Below the pieces are notes generated by a model. It was not told where the DNA came from, did no database searches, and saw nothing but the letters and a program-made list of their open reading frames with translations. Made by a program: the position numbers and the translations under genes. Source: Pegoplata infirma (taxonomy: Eukaryota > Arthropoda > Insecta > Diptera > Anthomyiidae). Taken from it: a DNA stretch of 64,000 bases. The stretch spans positions 21,707,737 to 21,771,736 of the forward strand of contig OY992537.1 of NCBI GenBank assembly GCA_963921195.1. Direction: 5' to 3'. Positions 35,796 to 45,461 of the stretch are shown one piece after another (within the stretch, counting starts at the first letter, position 1; every line of letters starts with the position of its first letter).

Positions 35796-36898
35796 TATAC
35801 ATAAAATAAAATTTGTAAATTTTCCACGCAAAATTTAGTTATAGAGGTTCTAAAATTTAGTGTGCTACTAAGGTCTTACTAGCAAGTTCTGCCATCTGAA
35901 TAAACGTAGAAAACTTTTTTCCGGTATTGCCATACACGCAATGCCCTGACGATCACAGTATCAAATACACATAAAATTAAATACGCATTTTAAAATACCA
36001 ATACAATTACTTTGTACTTTAAATGAATTTTCAAAATAAATATTGAACAACACAAAAAAAAAACATTATATTTTTGGATTTTGCGCTATGAACAACTGAA
36101 AATGGTAATTTATCAATATTTTCACAAAAAATTTGCACTTTCACATGGCCAAAACTGCCTGAAGGAGCGTTCCAATGCTTTTGCGATGAACTAGAGAGTT
36201 CTTAACTACTGTCTTGGCTACAATTTTTGTCTTAGTATTGGATCGAAAATCTCAATGGTTTGGCTGTTATAGGCCAAAATATCAAAAAAAAAAAAAAATA
36301 CAAAAAGTGTTGAATTTTCTACATTTTCCATGAAAACGAAGTTTTTTCTAAGTACTATGTTCAGAGAAATTGTAGCCCGAGACAATAGCTACTGCTTTAC
36401 TTTTGAAAATAAGTCAAAATTTCAAATAGTTTACGAAATATGAGCCCAAGAAAATTTGCAAATTTTCCAAAAAAAATAAAGTCTGAGAAAAAACTTCAAG
36501 TCAAAATCGGGAGGCTCGATTTTCACCGTAGACGTATGGTCTAGTTGACTTTTTTGCTCAGTACAATCCCAAGAATCAGAAACGCGAAGCGCCCATTACG
36601 ATGTTCAAATCGCCCCACCCTATTACTCGTATTCTTCGTTATAAATTAATGACTTATTTAATACCTTACTGGTATTCTTTGTGATAATGTGGATGCATTA
36701 CTTTGAGTCTCATCGCCTGTTAAAATCATCAATGCTGCAATGTATAAAATAAGAGATCCTATACCTTATTTTATACCTTATTTGGTAATCTAAGTTTTGC
36801 TGGGACCCTTGAGTTTGACAGCATGCCTTACAGCTACAAAATACCTTAAAAGTTTAAAAATCGGTGAAAAAACTTGTTTGACTTTTGACAAGTGAAAT

Positions 36899-37210
36899 CA
36901 ATTTTTCAGCCATAGTGCGCCGTTTGATGGTTCCTCCACTGTGCGTCGCTGAGCGGAGTAGTATATAAAGGGACGACCTATAGCTTTGTACGTCGTCAAG
37001 ATGGTCTTATTATCTTTACCACAGGCGCTGCCCGTTAACGCTTTAAGTTTGGAGTTTCTCCCTTCCATTCGCGTGGTCATCTCTTCAGCATTTTTTGGCA
37101 AACATATAGAGGTTATCAAAGTGGACCCCAAAAATCTTGGGATTTTCACCGCGGAAACTCACTGTCCACTGGGGCGTCCCGTCAATACTAATCTTATAAA
37201 TTTTCAGTAG
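36899..37210 (-). pseudogene. Jockey-like retrotransposon, post-RT fragment
   Basis: Two overlapping minus-strand frames give recognisable non-LTR polymerase sequence downstream of the RT palm. One holds 'SIDGTP...PKIFGVHFDNLYMF', the usual 'GTP-(x)n-KILGV-FD' strip. The other holds 'SKLKALTGSACGKDN', 'TTYKAIGRPFIYYSA' and, after a further frameshift, 'DAQWRNHQTA'. The order and strand match the RT fragment at 38481-39560, so both are parts of one element split by intervening insertions. Several frameshifts and a stop make it non-functional. Confidence 0.75.
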
Positions 37211-37671
37211 TAATACCTGCCGAACGTAATTTATGAAAAAAAAAATTGCAAAGGCATCTTCATTCGGCATGTCCGAATTTTTTGCAAAAACACGGCTCAA
37301 AAAAAAATTTAAAGAATTCCAAAAAATATATTTTGGTCCACAGATGCTGATTTTTAAAAATAAAAATTACATTTTTTATCCAAATTGGTCCCAAAAGTCA
37401 AGTCAAATGTTTAGCATGTTTATAAAAAAATATAAAAAAACACGAATTTGGTGAAAAATTCTGATCAGCGAGTTCGGTTCACAGATGCAGATCAGAATTT
37501 TCGGACCAAAATCGTGTTTTTTTAATATTTTTGACATAACATACTGAACAATTTCCAACTTTTAAGACCGATTTGGTTTAAGACCAATTTTTCCATGAAG
37601 TAGGCAAAAATTCCTAATTATTGAGCCGGTTTTGGTTAAAAATTCGGACATGACTTTGGTCGAAAAACTTT
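37211..37671. other. Unassigned insert splitting the retrotransposon
   Basis: AT-rich DNA with repeated phrases in both orientations (ggtccacagatgctgat at about 37335 and ggttcacagatgcagatcag at about 37477; tcggcatgtccgaatttttt and aattcggacatgac). The inverted ends at about 37266-37283 and 37640-37652 suggest another insertion. Frames of 70-74 residues have no motif. Confidence 0.4.
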
Positions 37672-38480
37672 TTATACCCTCCACTCTAGTGATAGAGGGT
37701 ATATATAAGTTTGTCATTCCGTTTGTAACACCTCGAAATATTGGTCTAGGACCCCATAAAGTATATATATTCATGATCCTTGATCGATTTTAAGACGATC
37801 TAGCGATGTCCGTCCGTCCGTCCGTCTGTCCGTCTGTCTGTCTGTCTGTCTGTTGAAAACACGCTAACTTTTGAAAGACTTTACGGAGGCTCCTGAAGTT
37901 TGGCATATATGTTGGGCATTTACCTGGTCAGGTTGGTATTGCAATCCAGCGAAATCGGTCCAGTGGTTCAAAAGTTATGAGCAAAAGACTGAATTTCGGC
38001 AAGGGTTTTTCGTGAATTTATGAGATAAAAAGCACTATAACTTTCGAAAATCAATTCTGAGGGTGCTGAAGCTTGGCATATATATTTTTCGTTCCTCCAG
38101 CCTAGTTCGTATTGAATTTCACCCAAATCGGTCCAGTGGTTCAAAAGTTATTAGCAAAACCGTGAATATCAGATTAGCTTCACCTTAAATTCACGTGGTG
38201 AAAACCCGTTAAACCTGTTTTAAAACCATTGGTAAGTCACAAAAATATTTTAAAACGTATTTTTGTCACTTAAAAATATTTTTTTACCAAAACAAAAAAA
38301 AATAGACTCGAAAAAAATTTTACACGCAAAAAAAATTTTACACTCAAAAAAAAAATTAGTAAATTTTTTTTTCAATGTAAAATTTGAAAAAATTTTACAC
38401 TCAAAAAAAAATTAGTAAATTTTTTTTTTAATGTAAAATTCGAAAAAATTTTACACTCAAAAAAAAATTAGTATTTTTTT
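37672..38480 (+). mobile_element. TTATACCC dispersed repeat, copy 3 (tail missing)
   Basis: The head ttataccctccactctag, tcattccgtttgtaac, GTCCGTCCGTC tract and aaatcggtccagtggttc blocks are nearly identical to copy 1 at 4541. The copy ends in repeated 'ttttacactcaaaaaaa' runs and lacks the agattcggtc...ctacttg tail. It lies between two parts of the jockey-like pseudogene on the opposite strand, so it or an adjoining rearrangement broke that element. Confidence 0.75.
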
Positions 38481-39560
38481 TTATGTTGATATTGAGTTCC
38501 CTGGTAAACTCTTTAGTCTACGTGGTGAAGAGTGTGGCCGTCGACTTAGTGTTGAGAGTTTCGGGTTCCTGTCTGCCAAAAAGTCGCCCAGTGTTGTCAA
38601 ATAGCTATTTAGCTGTTCCTCCAAGTCTTCGATATCCCTGTATGTGCACAGAATTGTGCAGTCACCGGCATAGGATATGAGTGGTGGGGTCGGGCTTTTG
38701 GAATTATGTGTATCAAACAGGATGGGGGAAAATATCCCGCCTTGCGGCACACCCTGTTTGTTTCTCCTAAATCCCGACTTGGAGCCTTTGAACTTTACGT
38801 CTGACTGCCTCCCAGCCATGTATTTCGCCATCCATCTTTTGTGGGCGTTTGGTAAAGTAGAGTCATATTGGTCTTGAAAATGCTTTGAGTGGCAGCCCGT
38901 GTCAAAGGCCTTTGACAGATCGCGAGCGAACGCTGTTGTACTCTTATATGGACGCTTACTGTTAAAGCCTGCGGCTATAGCTGTCGCTGAATGAAAGCCA
39001 TGTTGATGGTCTACCATGGGGAGATTCTCCCTAAACGAAGGGTAAAGGACAGATTCCAGGACCTTAACCACTAGAGGCAGTATATTATAGACCTGTAGGA
39101 GCTCCCCAGTTTAATGGGTTTCTCAGGTTTGGAAACGGGAATAATCTTTCCGAGCTTCTAAATGTCCGGCATCTACAAGTTGTTGACACACAGGCTAAAG
39201 GTTTCCGCCATGTATGCTAACTCATTCTTCCCCACTTGTTTGAACATAATCGTTGCAAGACCATCGGGACCTATTGCCGTGGAGGCTTTCGCTACCCTGA
39301 TAGCTTTAGAGACATCTTCCGGATAGATCTCTACCTCTTTTTTGGATCTGGCCGAATGCTGTCGGTTTAAGGCAGCACAGCACCTTTAGGGTCAAGCGGA
39401 ATGCCACTCTCGAAAGTGAGAGTGGGTCTTCCGCTTCTACGGGTATTGGAAAGGTTCTTAATAGTCGACCAAAGATGTTTAGAACCTTTATCCGACTTCT
39501 CAATGTGCCGTAACCACAAATCTTTGCACCGGAGACTAGAGCATCAATCTAAGCGCTCAG
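38481..39560 (-). pseudogene. Jockey-like non-LTR reverse transcriptase, broken
   Basis: Minus-strand pieces follow the order of a non-LTR RT domain. 'KASTAIGPDGLATIMF' lies in the fingers region (about 39240-39330). After frame disruption comes 'MVKVLESVLYP', then 'QHGFHS', 'ARDLSKAFDT' (palm motif A, D kept), 'KQGVPQGGIFSPILF' and 'SYAGDCTIL', then 'RNPKLS' followed by a frameshift. The catalytic YADD box reads YAGD, so an essential aspartate is lost. Several residues are missing before it. The longest intact frame is 196 residues (38481-39071), against several hundred for a full RT. It is dead. Confidence 0.88.
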
Positions 39561-41370
39561 TTGCAGGTTTTAGTAGTTGATCGAGTTGTTAACTGTGATT
39601 AGTATTAAAACTATGTAACTCACGAGAACGGGGTACATGTGAGTCGGGTTAATTCGAAAGAAAGCTGGCGTTTTATGTAAGTTACATGCAAATCGGTTCA
39701 TAAGGGTTGAGATACTTCCCTTGTAAGTAACTCAGGAGAATGTGGTGCAGGTAAGTCAGTTTTATACGAGCTTTAGGTGGCATTTGGGAGTTTTCAAGGT
39801 GATCGGGTTTCTAACTACAAGGTTTTATCAGAGTCGGGAACAGGAACCAAAAATAAACAAAATCAGTGATCTCAGCTCATATCGGAAATTATTTTCCGTA
39901 TAACGGAACGTTGCAGTTTCGACCTACCGTCCATTTTGTAAAAATTAAGACATTCACTTGTAGACTTATTTCGCTGTCACATAAAAGTGAACTGTCAATT
40001 AAGTTGCTGCAATTACTACTGCCACCAACATAAAAACCACCAAATTTGTGTGAAACTTGACGCGAAACCTTACACTCACTTTTTGATGATTAGACATTTG
40101 GCGTTTTACAGAAATAAAAAACTGAAAAACGCATTGTAAATGACTTCGATGACTTTGAGCTGGATGTATGACTATTTTTAAACCAAATAAATGCCACTTT
40201 TACTAGTCCTACCAACAACTCGTAGAAAATAATGTTTAGTATTGCTTAAATTCCATAAGATATTTCTTTGGGCGGCTTCCTTGTAACCAGTGGCATTTAA
40301 TGGCAATCACAGTGATTGATGTTGTAGGCAAATAGGAATAACTACACACTCACAAAAAAAAATTGTATAACTAAACTAGAAAAAAAACATATGGTCATTC
40401 ATGAAATGATTTTGTAAATGTTACAGTCATGATTTTATGTCAGTTTTATGACATTTACACGCACATAAAACTTCTTTTATATCTTCTGTTTACTATTTGA
40501 TACATCTTTATGTCAGGGAATGGGATGATATTCTAAAAGGTTGATAATATTGTTTGAAAGAGGGTGATGTAAGGGAGTTGTATGCTGTTTTGCTTTCTTT
40601 ATAAATTTTTCATTAGAAAAGCAATTTTGAGAATATTTTTCAATTTGAGTTTAGAAATTGTTTGCAAAAAACAAAAAAAAAAAACAACCAGAAGTTAAAT
40701 AAAACAAATATTGTACAATTGTGTAAACTACACGTAAAAACAATTTTCTGCATATGTTGTCTTCATATATTGACATCCGTAGATCCGATTGTTGCATAAA
40801 CTCATATTAACTTTTGTTTTATTTGAAATTATAATCCTTTTGTTTGTTTCACCCATTTGTTTAGTGTTTGTCTGTTTTTTTTTTTTGCTATTTTAAATGA
40901 ATCCTTTTATACCGTGGCAACATTTGCACTAAAGTTTGTAGTCAATATACGAACGAACGACACATCCTTACGCACAGGACTGTGAAATTTCGTGTGAGGT
41001 TGGACTATTTTTTTTCTCATCTTTCCCCCTTTCCATTTAATATAGTGTATGGTTTTGGAATAAGAAATGATATTGGATTCTTAACAGCAGCATATAGAAA
41101 CAAATAAGAAAATGGAAAAACAACAGCAAATCTAAATTACTGCGTATTTTGTTTAGTCAGGACAATATTTACATACACATTTGTAAAATTCATATGCAAT
41201 GTTGTGAACGCTCCATTTGTTAACTTCAATTACAATTCAAAACTTGACTACATCAATTAAACTCTAAAAGGAAGACATGTGGAAGAGATTTTTGGTGAGT
41301 TATAACCGACTTTCTTCAAACCGACCAGATTAGATAGGAACATTTAAATGAATACCCTGAAGAATTTCCA
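39561..41370. other. No gene recognised; mostly unique-looking DNA
   Basis: The base composition is more balanced than in neighbouring repeats, and no link to other repeats in the window was found over most of it. No frame is long enough to call. A segment starting cacactcacaaaaaa (40346) resembles MITE ends seen elsewhere in the window, but no partner end was found. Short exons could be missed here. Confidence 0.4.
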
Positions 41371-41941
41371 GGTGACAGGACATAATCCCCACGCACATTA
41401 TCTACATATCGGAAATGGGGATTATGACAAAATTATGACCATTTCCAAAACGGTCATAATCCCAATGGGGATAAGGTCCGTTCCCTGTTGGGATTACGAC
41501 TAAAATTTTTTCGGTCATAAACCCCATTTATATAATGGGGACGAAGTCCAAATTTATTACAATTTATTCGTTAAGTCAATCATTATTTTGATTGACTATG
41601 ATTAAAAAATCGATAGAATTTGTGATCAAAATCGAAAAAAATTATTGAAAATTATTAAAAAAATATTCAATTAATCACCTACAATTTGATGATTGGTATA
41701 ACAATTTTCTTAAATGAAGGAATTTTAATCAAAAAATTTATTGTATCCGCGTTTTTGTTGATTGAAATTCGTTTCAAACTCTTATCCCGATAAATCTGGG
41801 AATTATGTCCATTTTTTATTGGAACTATGTCCGAATTATTTTCGGTAGTAGTCCCCTCTACTATTATGACCGGGATAATTTTGTTCATAATCCCCATAAC
41901 GGAAATAGGGAGTATGTCCGTGGGGATTATATCATGTCAGC
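41371..41941. mobile_element. GGTGACA...TGTCAGC MITE with 9-bp target duplication
   Basis: The left end ggtgacaggacataatcccc and right end ggggattatatcatgtcagc are imperfect inverted repeats. A perfect 9-bp repeat gaatttcca flanks it (41362-41370, 41942-41950). The motif tcataatccccat and its complement recur in both arms. The 72-residue minus frame inside is chance. A 9-bp duplication points to a Mutator-like or Merlin-like family, but that is inference. Confidence 0.85.
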
Positions 41942-42250
41942 GAATTTCCATTGACTCTGAGGTCTTTGCGATATCACAAGAACGATTAGTTTTTCTTTGA
42001 CTTCAAATTGTTTAACCATACGGCGTTTTAAATGCTTCACTATTGACTTATTTGTTGATACAATTTTTTAGGTACCAAACTTTGTGAAAATGCACTCAGA
42101 AACAAATGACATAACAAAAATTTGGGGAAAAATTTCATCCGAAATAGTTCATAAATTTTCCCACAATTTCGTAAAATTTTTCTTAAAATGGGAAATTTCG
42201 TCGCTTTAAGAAAACAACTTAAGTTAAAATACACTCACAAATGAGATATA

Positions 42251-42417
42251 ATTGTGGCAACCATAAGAGCATCATATTATGATTGAAAATGTTATCATAA
42301 CTTGTTTGTAGCAACCATACCATAACATGATTGCAAAAAATTGTGTTATTGTTATAAACATTTTATGATACAATTTTCAATAATAATATGATGCTCTTAA
42401 ATTATGGTTGCCACAAT
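42251..42417. mobile_element. Short foldback MITE, 50-bp arms
   Basis: attgtggcaaccataagagc opens the left arm (42251-42300) and its complement closes the right arm (42361-42417). The arms differ by a few bases and small gaps. The 60-bp loop contains another near-palindrome. The flanks show no clear duplication. Confidence 0.8.
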
Positions 42418-42454
42418 CAAACACAGTGGGACAAGTAACTAATTTTATGCAAAT

Positions 42455-42564
42455 AATTCAGTTCCATTTCCAATAAAAAATTTAAAATTTTCATTATGCA
42501 ACAAAATTGTTGTTTTTGGGCATAATGAAAATTTGAAATTTTTTATTGGAAATGGAACTGAATT
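42455..42564. repeat. Near-perfect hairpin, 45-bp arms
   Basis: aattcagttccatttccaat... (42455-42499) is matched by ...attggaaatggaactgaatt (42520-42564). The pairing is almost unbroken, with only single-base differences, around a 20-bp loop. It lies 38 bp from the foldback at 42251. It could be a tiny MITE or, if transcribed, a long stem-loop RNA. Confidence 0.8.
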
Positions 42565-42797
42565 AATTTTGTATTTAAATCAAAATGTGATAGCAAAAAG
42601 AAATTTTGAGATTTTATGCATTAAATCCCCCAATTTCCTTTCTCAAAATTTTCAAAAATATGATTTTTTGAGGTTTTTGCTGACACGCCCACAATAAAGG
42701 CTGTGTTAAAAATTCCCGAATGGCGTAAACAACTTTCATAATAGAGCAAAGAAGTAAAAGTAATCAACATGTTCTGAACGAAACTTTTTATCTAGAG

Positions 42798-43121
42798 CAG
42801 TGGTTCCCAACCTTTGTTTCTCGCCCCACTGGGGGGAAATTTGAATGTTTCAGGGGGGGGGGGGGGGGCAACAAGCAAATTTTTTTAATTTTTTTATTAA
42901 AAAATCTTAAAAAAAAAATTATTTTACTTAAATTGTCCAGTTGATTATTGAAAACTTTGTTTAAACGATGATTTTTACAAAATGTTTGCGTACCTACATG
43001 TAAATTTTGAATTTGGAAACAAATGTGAAAAATTTACAAATTTTTCTTGGGTGTAGGGGGGACCTTTTAGTTTTTTTAACTTAAAATTGGGGCATGGCGC
43101 AAAAAAGGTTGGGAACCATTG
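42798..43121. mobile_element. hAT MITE, CAGTGGTTCCCAACC ends
   Basis: The left end is cagtggttcccaaccttt and the right end is aaaggttgggaaccattg. It is flanked by a perfect 8-bp duplication atctagag (42790-42797, 43122-43129). CAGTGGTTCCCAACC is the terminal pattern of Charlie-type hAT elements. The 324-bp interior has a long G run (42856-42868) and no frame. Confidence 0.9.
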
Positions 43122-43229
43122 ATCTAGAGTCAAAAGTATGTTTTCTACGAAAAAATAGATTTATTTTATTTTTTTAAATTTTTAACTTTAAAATAGTGTA
43201 ACTTCTGACTAAAACACGATATCGCTTTG

Positions 43230-44195
43230 TTATACGCTACACCACACTGTGGTACAGGGTATAATGAGTGCTGATGTTTGTAACTACATGAAATATTGGT
43301 CCTATACCCACATTTAAGTATACCAGTCGACTCAGAATCACGTTTTGAGTCGATTTAGCGATGTCCGTCCGTCTGTCCGTCTGTTCATGTAAACGCTGTA
43401 AACACGATAAAGGTCGTAATTTTTAACCAATTGACTTAAAATTTTAAACTTGAGCCTCTCTATTGAAATTGGCTTAGCCCCCACACACAGGTCATCTTTA
43501 GTTTTGGGTCAAATGGCTCTAATAACCGTATTATAATAGGTATATTTTCAAAATTGGGCAGGTAAACTTGTTTTGTCTCCACAAATCACCATTCCAAGTT
43601 TGAAAGAAATCGGACCAGTTCTTCTTCTAGCCCCCATACAAATCACCTTCCCGATTTTCACATAAATCTCTCAAATTTCATGAAAATAGAAAATATGTAA
43701 ATAAATTTTTGTTTGTGTATGTTAAACGCGTACTTTAATAACCTTATCAAACCTGATAATCATCGGACCAGTTTTGCACTCAGGCCCCTTGTAAAAATTT
43801 CGCCCGATATTCAGTTAAAGCGGTTTATTGTATTATACATTTTTTGTAGTCATATTCGGTTTTAGCGGTCCAAAAAACATAGAAATCCATATACATCTTG
43901 ATTTTTTATGAACACTCAAAATTCATCCCCTTTCAGGGGTTTGTAAGAGCTCGCTTGGGGTTAAGGGAAGGGTCACATAATTTTTTTGTTGTCATTTTAG
44001 GGTTTAGCTGCAAAAAAACATAAAAGTACACATTAATTTAAAGTTTGTATGAGAATTAAAATTCAATCCTCCGTGGGGTTATAGGGGGTCGGTAGGGAAA
44101 AAAACTGGCAATTGAAATGATTTTTTATGGGCATATTCGGATTCAGCGACCTAAAACCTAGAAATGACTGGGTCTACCCTATGGGTCTGGACACT
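43230..44195 (+). repeat. Dispersed fly repeat, TTATACGCTACACCACACTG type
   Basis: The head is ttatacgctacaccacac with a ccacactgtgg hairpin, followed by a GTCCGTCCGTCTG tract at about 43364. Later phrases are aataaccgtattataata and gaaatcggaccagttcttct. It parallels the minus-strand copy at 50395-51186 and the truncated copy at 1911. The right limit is unclear. No coding capacity is visible. Confidence 0.6.
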
Positions 44196-44208
44196 TTTTT
44201 TTGTGTGC

Positions 44209-44243
44209 CTGTGTAATCATTAAATTGCATTAATTACACAGGC
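44209..44243. repeat. Hairpin, 10-bp arms
   Basis: cctgtgtaat (44209-44218) and attacacagg (44234-44243) are exact reverse complements around a 15-bp AT-rich loop. The role is unknown. Confidence 0.55.
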
Positions 44244-44278
44244 CAACAATTTTTTAATCCATAAACCAGAGGTAAATT

Positions 44279-44938
44279 TCTAAGGGTTTGAGTTGCCGCT
44301 GAATCCGAATCTGGTCTTAGAATTAGCCTATCACAACCCGTTTTTCGCCATATTCGAGACGTTATAACTGCGAGAATCCACCTTTGTTTATAAAACTTGA
44401 TATGTAGTCTTCATCTTGTTTCATCTCTGAGATATCTTAACTTCAAGTTTGTTCATGTTTCGTGACTCTGGATGCGTCTGAGAGTGGTATTTATTTATTA
44501 AACACATCATATAAATTTCAACGGGCGATATCACAGCAAATACACAAGATATCTAAACAATTCATAGCATTTTTTTTGTTTTTTTTTTAATTGGGCATTT
44601 AAGAATTTTATAAGTTCGTCATAAAATAAAGGCCAAATGTAGCTAATTTGCATTCATAGGAAAAATATCGTGAATATAGCAAAAACTTAAAATTGTTTAA
44701 ACTTCGTGTTAAGATATCTCAGAGAAGAAACAAGATATAACAGAGGTTAAACATTTATTTTAATGTTATGAAGTAGGTCTTTCAGACTACATAAATATAG
44801 GTGAACTCGCGCAGTTATGACGCCTGGAATATGGCGAAAAACAGGGTTTTTCAAATTTTAAGCTAAGAAATCTCAAAATCTGATGTGATGGTGAAATTCT
44901 GAGTACAGATCCAGACTCAGCGCAGCTCAACCCCTTAA
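44279..44938. mobile_element. Foldback element, ~190-250-bp diverged arms
   Basis: The left arm (44279-44465) and right arm (about 44690-44938) are diverged reverse complements. Shared segments include taagggtttgag / ctcaaccccttaa, tttttcgccatattc / gaatatggcgaaaaa, gttataactgcgag, and ctgagatatcttaac / gttaagatatctcag. The ends lack an obvious target duplication, so limits are approximate. No frame is present. Confidence 0.7.
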
Positions 44939-44939
44939 A

Positions 44940-45459
44940 AAAAATATCATAATATCATAATAAATGATAGAAATAACATTAATAGTGAAGGAAAAGATTA
45001 ATTTGAATTAAATCCTATAATTTTAAGCCGTGGCTCCTTGATTAAATTTTATGATTTTTGGCAAACTGTGGGAAAATTTAAAACTTTGATCAAAAGGCTG
45101 CACCGGTTTGAACAATTCCAAATTTGTGTTGTGGAAATTTACCAAGTATATAAAACTTTTAATTAAGGGCGCCACATGTTAAAATGATCTGATTGTGTTT
45201 AAATGAAGTTTAAATAAAAGTTTGTCACAACCCCTATGAAAGAGTCAAGGAAAAAAAATTAAAAGATTAAAAATAAAATCTTAAAGTAACCGGCATTTTT
45301 TGCAAATAGCAATATCTTGAAAACGGTTTGACCGATTAAAAAAATTTTGATATTCGTGTTCAGCGCAAAAATCCAAGACTTTGATCGCCGATTTGTACCC
45401 GGACATTGAAAATCGGGAGACAAAACTTGTTTGGCATTAAAAAAATGCCGTTGTAATAT
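44940..45459. other. No gene; AT-rich
   Basis: No frame, tRNA or repeat boundary was identified. Part of 45290-45430 (atcttgaaaacggtttgacc) is of the 'tatctcaaaaacgg' style seen in insect repeats, including 46910 inside the next element. Confidence 0.4.
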
Positions 45460-45461
45460 TA

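Larger units (their letters stand above)
32593..36622. mobile_element. hAT-like element with ~560-bp near-identical inverted ends
   Basis: It begins TAGGGTGGGGCGATT and ends with aatcgccccaccccta-type sequence, flanked by a perfect 8-bp duplication ttactcgt (32585-32592 and 36623-36630). The left arm (to about 33160) and right arm (from about 36060) are long inverted repeats that differ at only scattered positions (shared: aatgggcgcttcgcgtttct, gaccatacgtctacggtg, aaaagcattggaacgctcct). The central DNA includes an insertion at 33197-34932 and a MITE at 35241-35795. No transposase remains. A TAGGG start and 8-bp duplication support hAT. Confidence 0.88.
30022..36804 (-). mobile_element. CCCAGC-family element split by nested insertions
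   Basis: The left end is cccagcacaactttggtaat (30022) and the right end is taagttttgctggg (36804), with AC outside both (30020-30021, 36805-36806). The outermost element's own DNA is 30022-30388, 32401-32592 and 36631-36804. The last part, read on the minus strand, resembles the element at 20921 (cccagcaaaac..., aggcgatgagactcaaagtaa against aggcgggagacaaaaataa). The hAT-like elements at 30389 and 32593 lie inside it. The pairing of its two ends is an inference from matching ends and TSD. Confidence 0.6.

Noticed and set aside
42856..42868. Long G run as a possible quadruplex-forming site
   Set aside because: A single homopolymer run inside a hAT MITE, with no spaced G tracts around it; more likely slippage or sequencing noise.
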